From contig JASANE010007077.1 of assembly GCA_030248225.1 (NCBI GenBank), forward strand, positions 49,568 to 113,567: a stretch of 64,000 nt of DNA. Direction: 5' to 3'. This document shows, piece by piece, positions 63,759 to 64,000 of this stretch. The notes beneath the pieces were generated by a model, which was not told the DNA's origin, searched no databases, and saw nothing but the letters and a program-made list of their open reading frames with translations. Position numbers and translations under genes: made by a program. Each line of letters opens with the position of its first letter. The first letter of the stretch is position 1. This DNA comes from Trileptium ribeirensis (taxonomy: Eukaryota; Nematoda; Enoplea; Enoplida; Thoracostomopsidae).

Positions 63759-64000
63759 TTATGCTTCCCTAAAATTTTCATGTCTTTTTCCCATAAACTC
63801 GTTGCATTTGCTTAGAAAATGATCTACAGTGTGTGTAGAATTACGGTATACGCATATCCTGCTAGGTGGTTTGCTTATCCTGTCCATGTACCCTGCAATT
63901 ATCTGACTGTATTTTCTTAGCTTGTTTTTGTCCAATCCAGCTAAGTAATTAATTACAGTCGTACACAACCTGCTAACGAAATTTCATGAACATTTGCTTG
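63759..64000 (-). mobile_element. Non-LTR retrotransposon C-terminal zinc-knuckle remnant
   Basis: A minus-strand frame codes 'LAGLDKNKLRKYSQIIAGYM', then 'SRICVYRNSTHTVDHFLSKC' and 'NEFMGKRHENF'. The C...(TVDHFLSKC) pattern matches the C-terminal domain after the reverse transcriptase in Jockey/R1-type LINEs ('C..C...ET..H.L..C'). The second Cys is missing. The reverse transcriptase would lie beyond the window edge. Confidence 0.6.

Overview
This is a stretch of animal nuclear DNA, AT-rich, intron-rich and packed with old transposons. Two conserved eukaryotic genes anchor it. Their splice phases can be followed exon by exon, and their 3' ends face each other. The 3' half of a TBC1D9-family Rab-GAP gene (TBC1D8/9/9B type) runs on the + strand from 1189 to 19384. 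The 3' part of PSMC5/Rpt6, a 19S proteasome ATPase, runs on the - strand from 61607 down to 34302. Both genes begin outside the window. Rpt6 residues such as 'EKARADIL' recall nematode Rpt6 more than the insect or vertebrate form. I therefore favour an ecdysozoan, perhaps a nematode, with low confidence.

Layout: 1-19384 is TBC1D9 with a 12.9-kb intron (1349-14266). That intron carries MITEs, a large decayed repeat (about 5870-10230) with a hAT-like element nested in it, and a CR1-like LINE fragment with a 2A-like motif and PHD-like finger. The TBC1D9 stop is followed 87 bases later by a decayed 1.34-kb mariner/Tc-type element with 25-bp TIRs (19472-20811). From 20812 to 34301 lies the space between the two convergent genes. 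It holds a broken Ty3/gypsy RNase H-integrase, a GC-richer island with a broken Upf1-like SF1 helicase (26192-29580) followed by a broken NADAR (YbiA-like) domain (29751-30046), and a 190-200-bp tandem satellite (32250-33240). From 34302 to 64000 lie PSMC5 exons in long introns. The introns contain a LINE endonuclease remnant, a young-looking 593-bp MITE, a 1.6-kb TIR element with GTAG-poly(C) motifs, and a 350-360-bp tandem repeat.

The most striking structure fills the 15.4-kb PSMC5 intron. It is a foldback-like inverted repeat about 12.7 kb long (about 46540-59215). Its arms of roughly 5-6 kb end inward in two opposed arrays of hairpin-forming units with an exact 40-bp period, around a 1.7-kb AT-rich centre. 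A third copy of the outer arm sequence lies in the TBC1D9 intron at 5870-10230. I saw no tRNA, rRNA or CRISPR array. All homology statements are from reading motifs by eye; no search was run.
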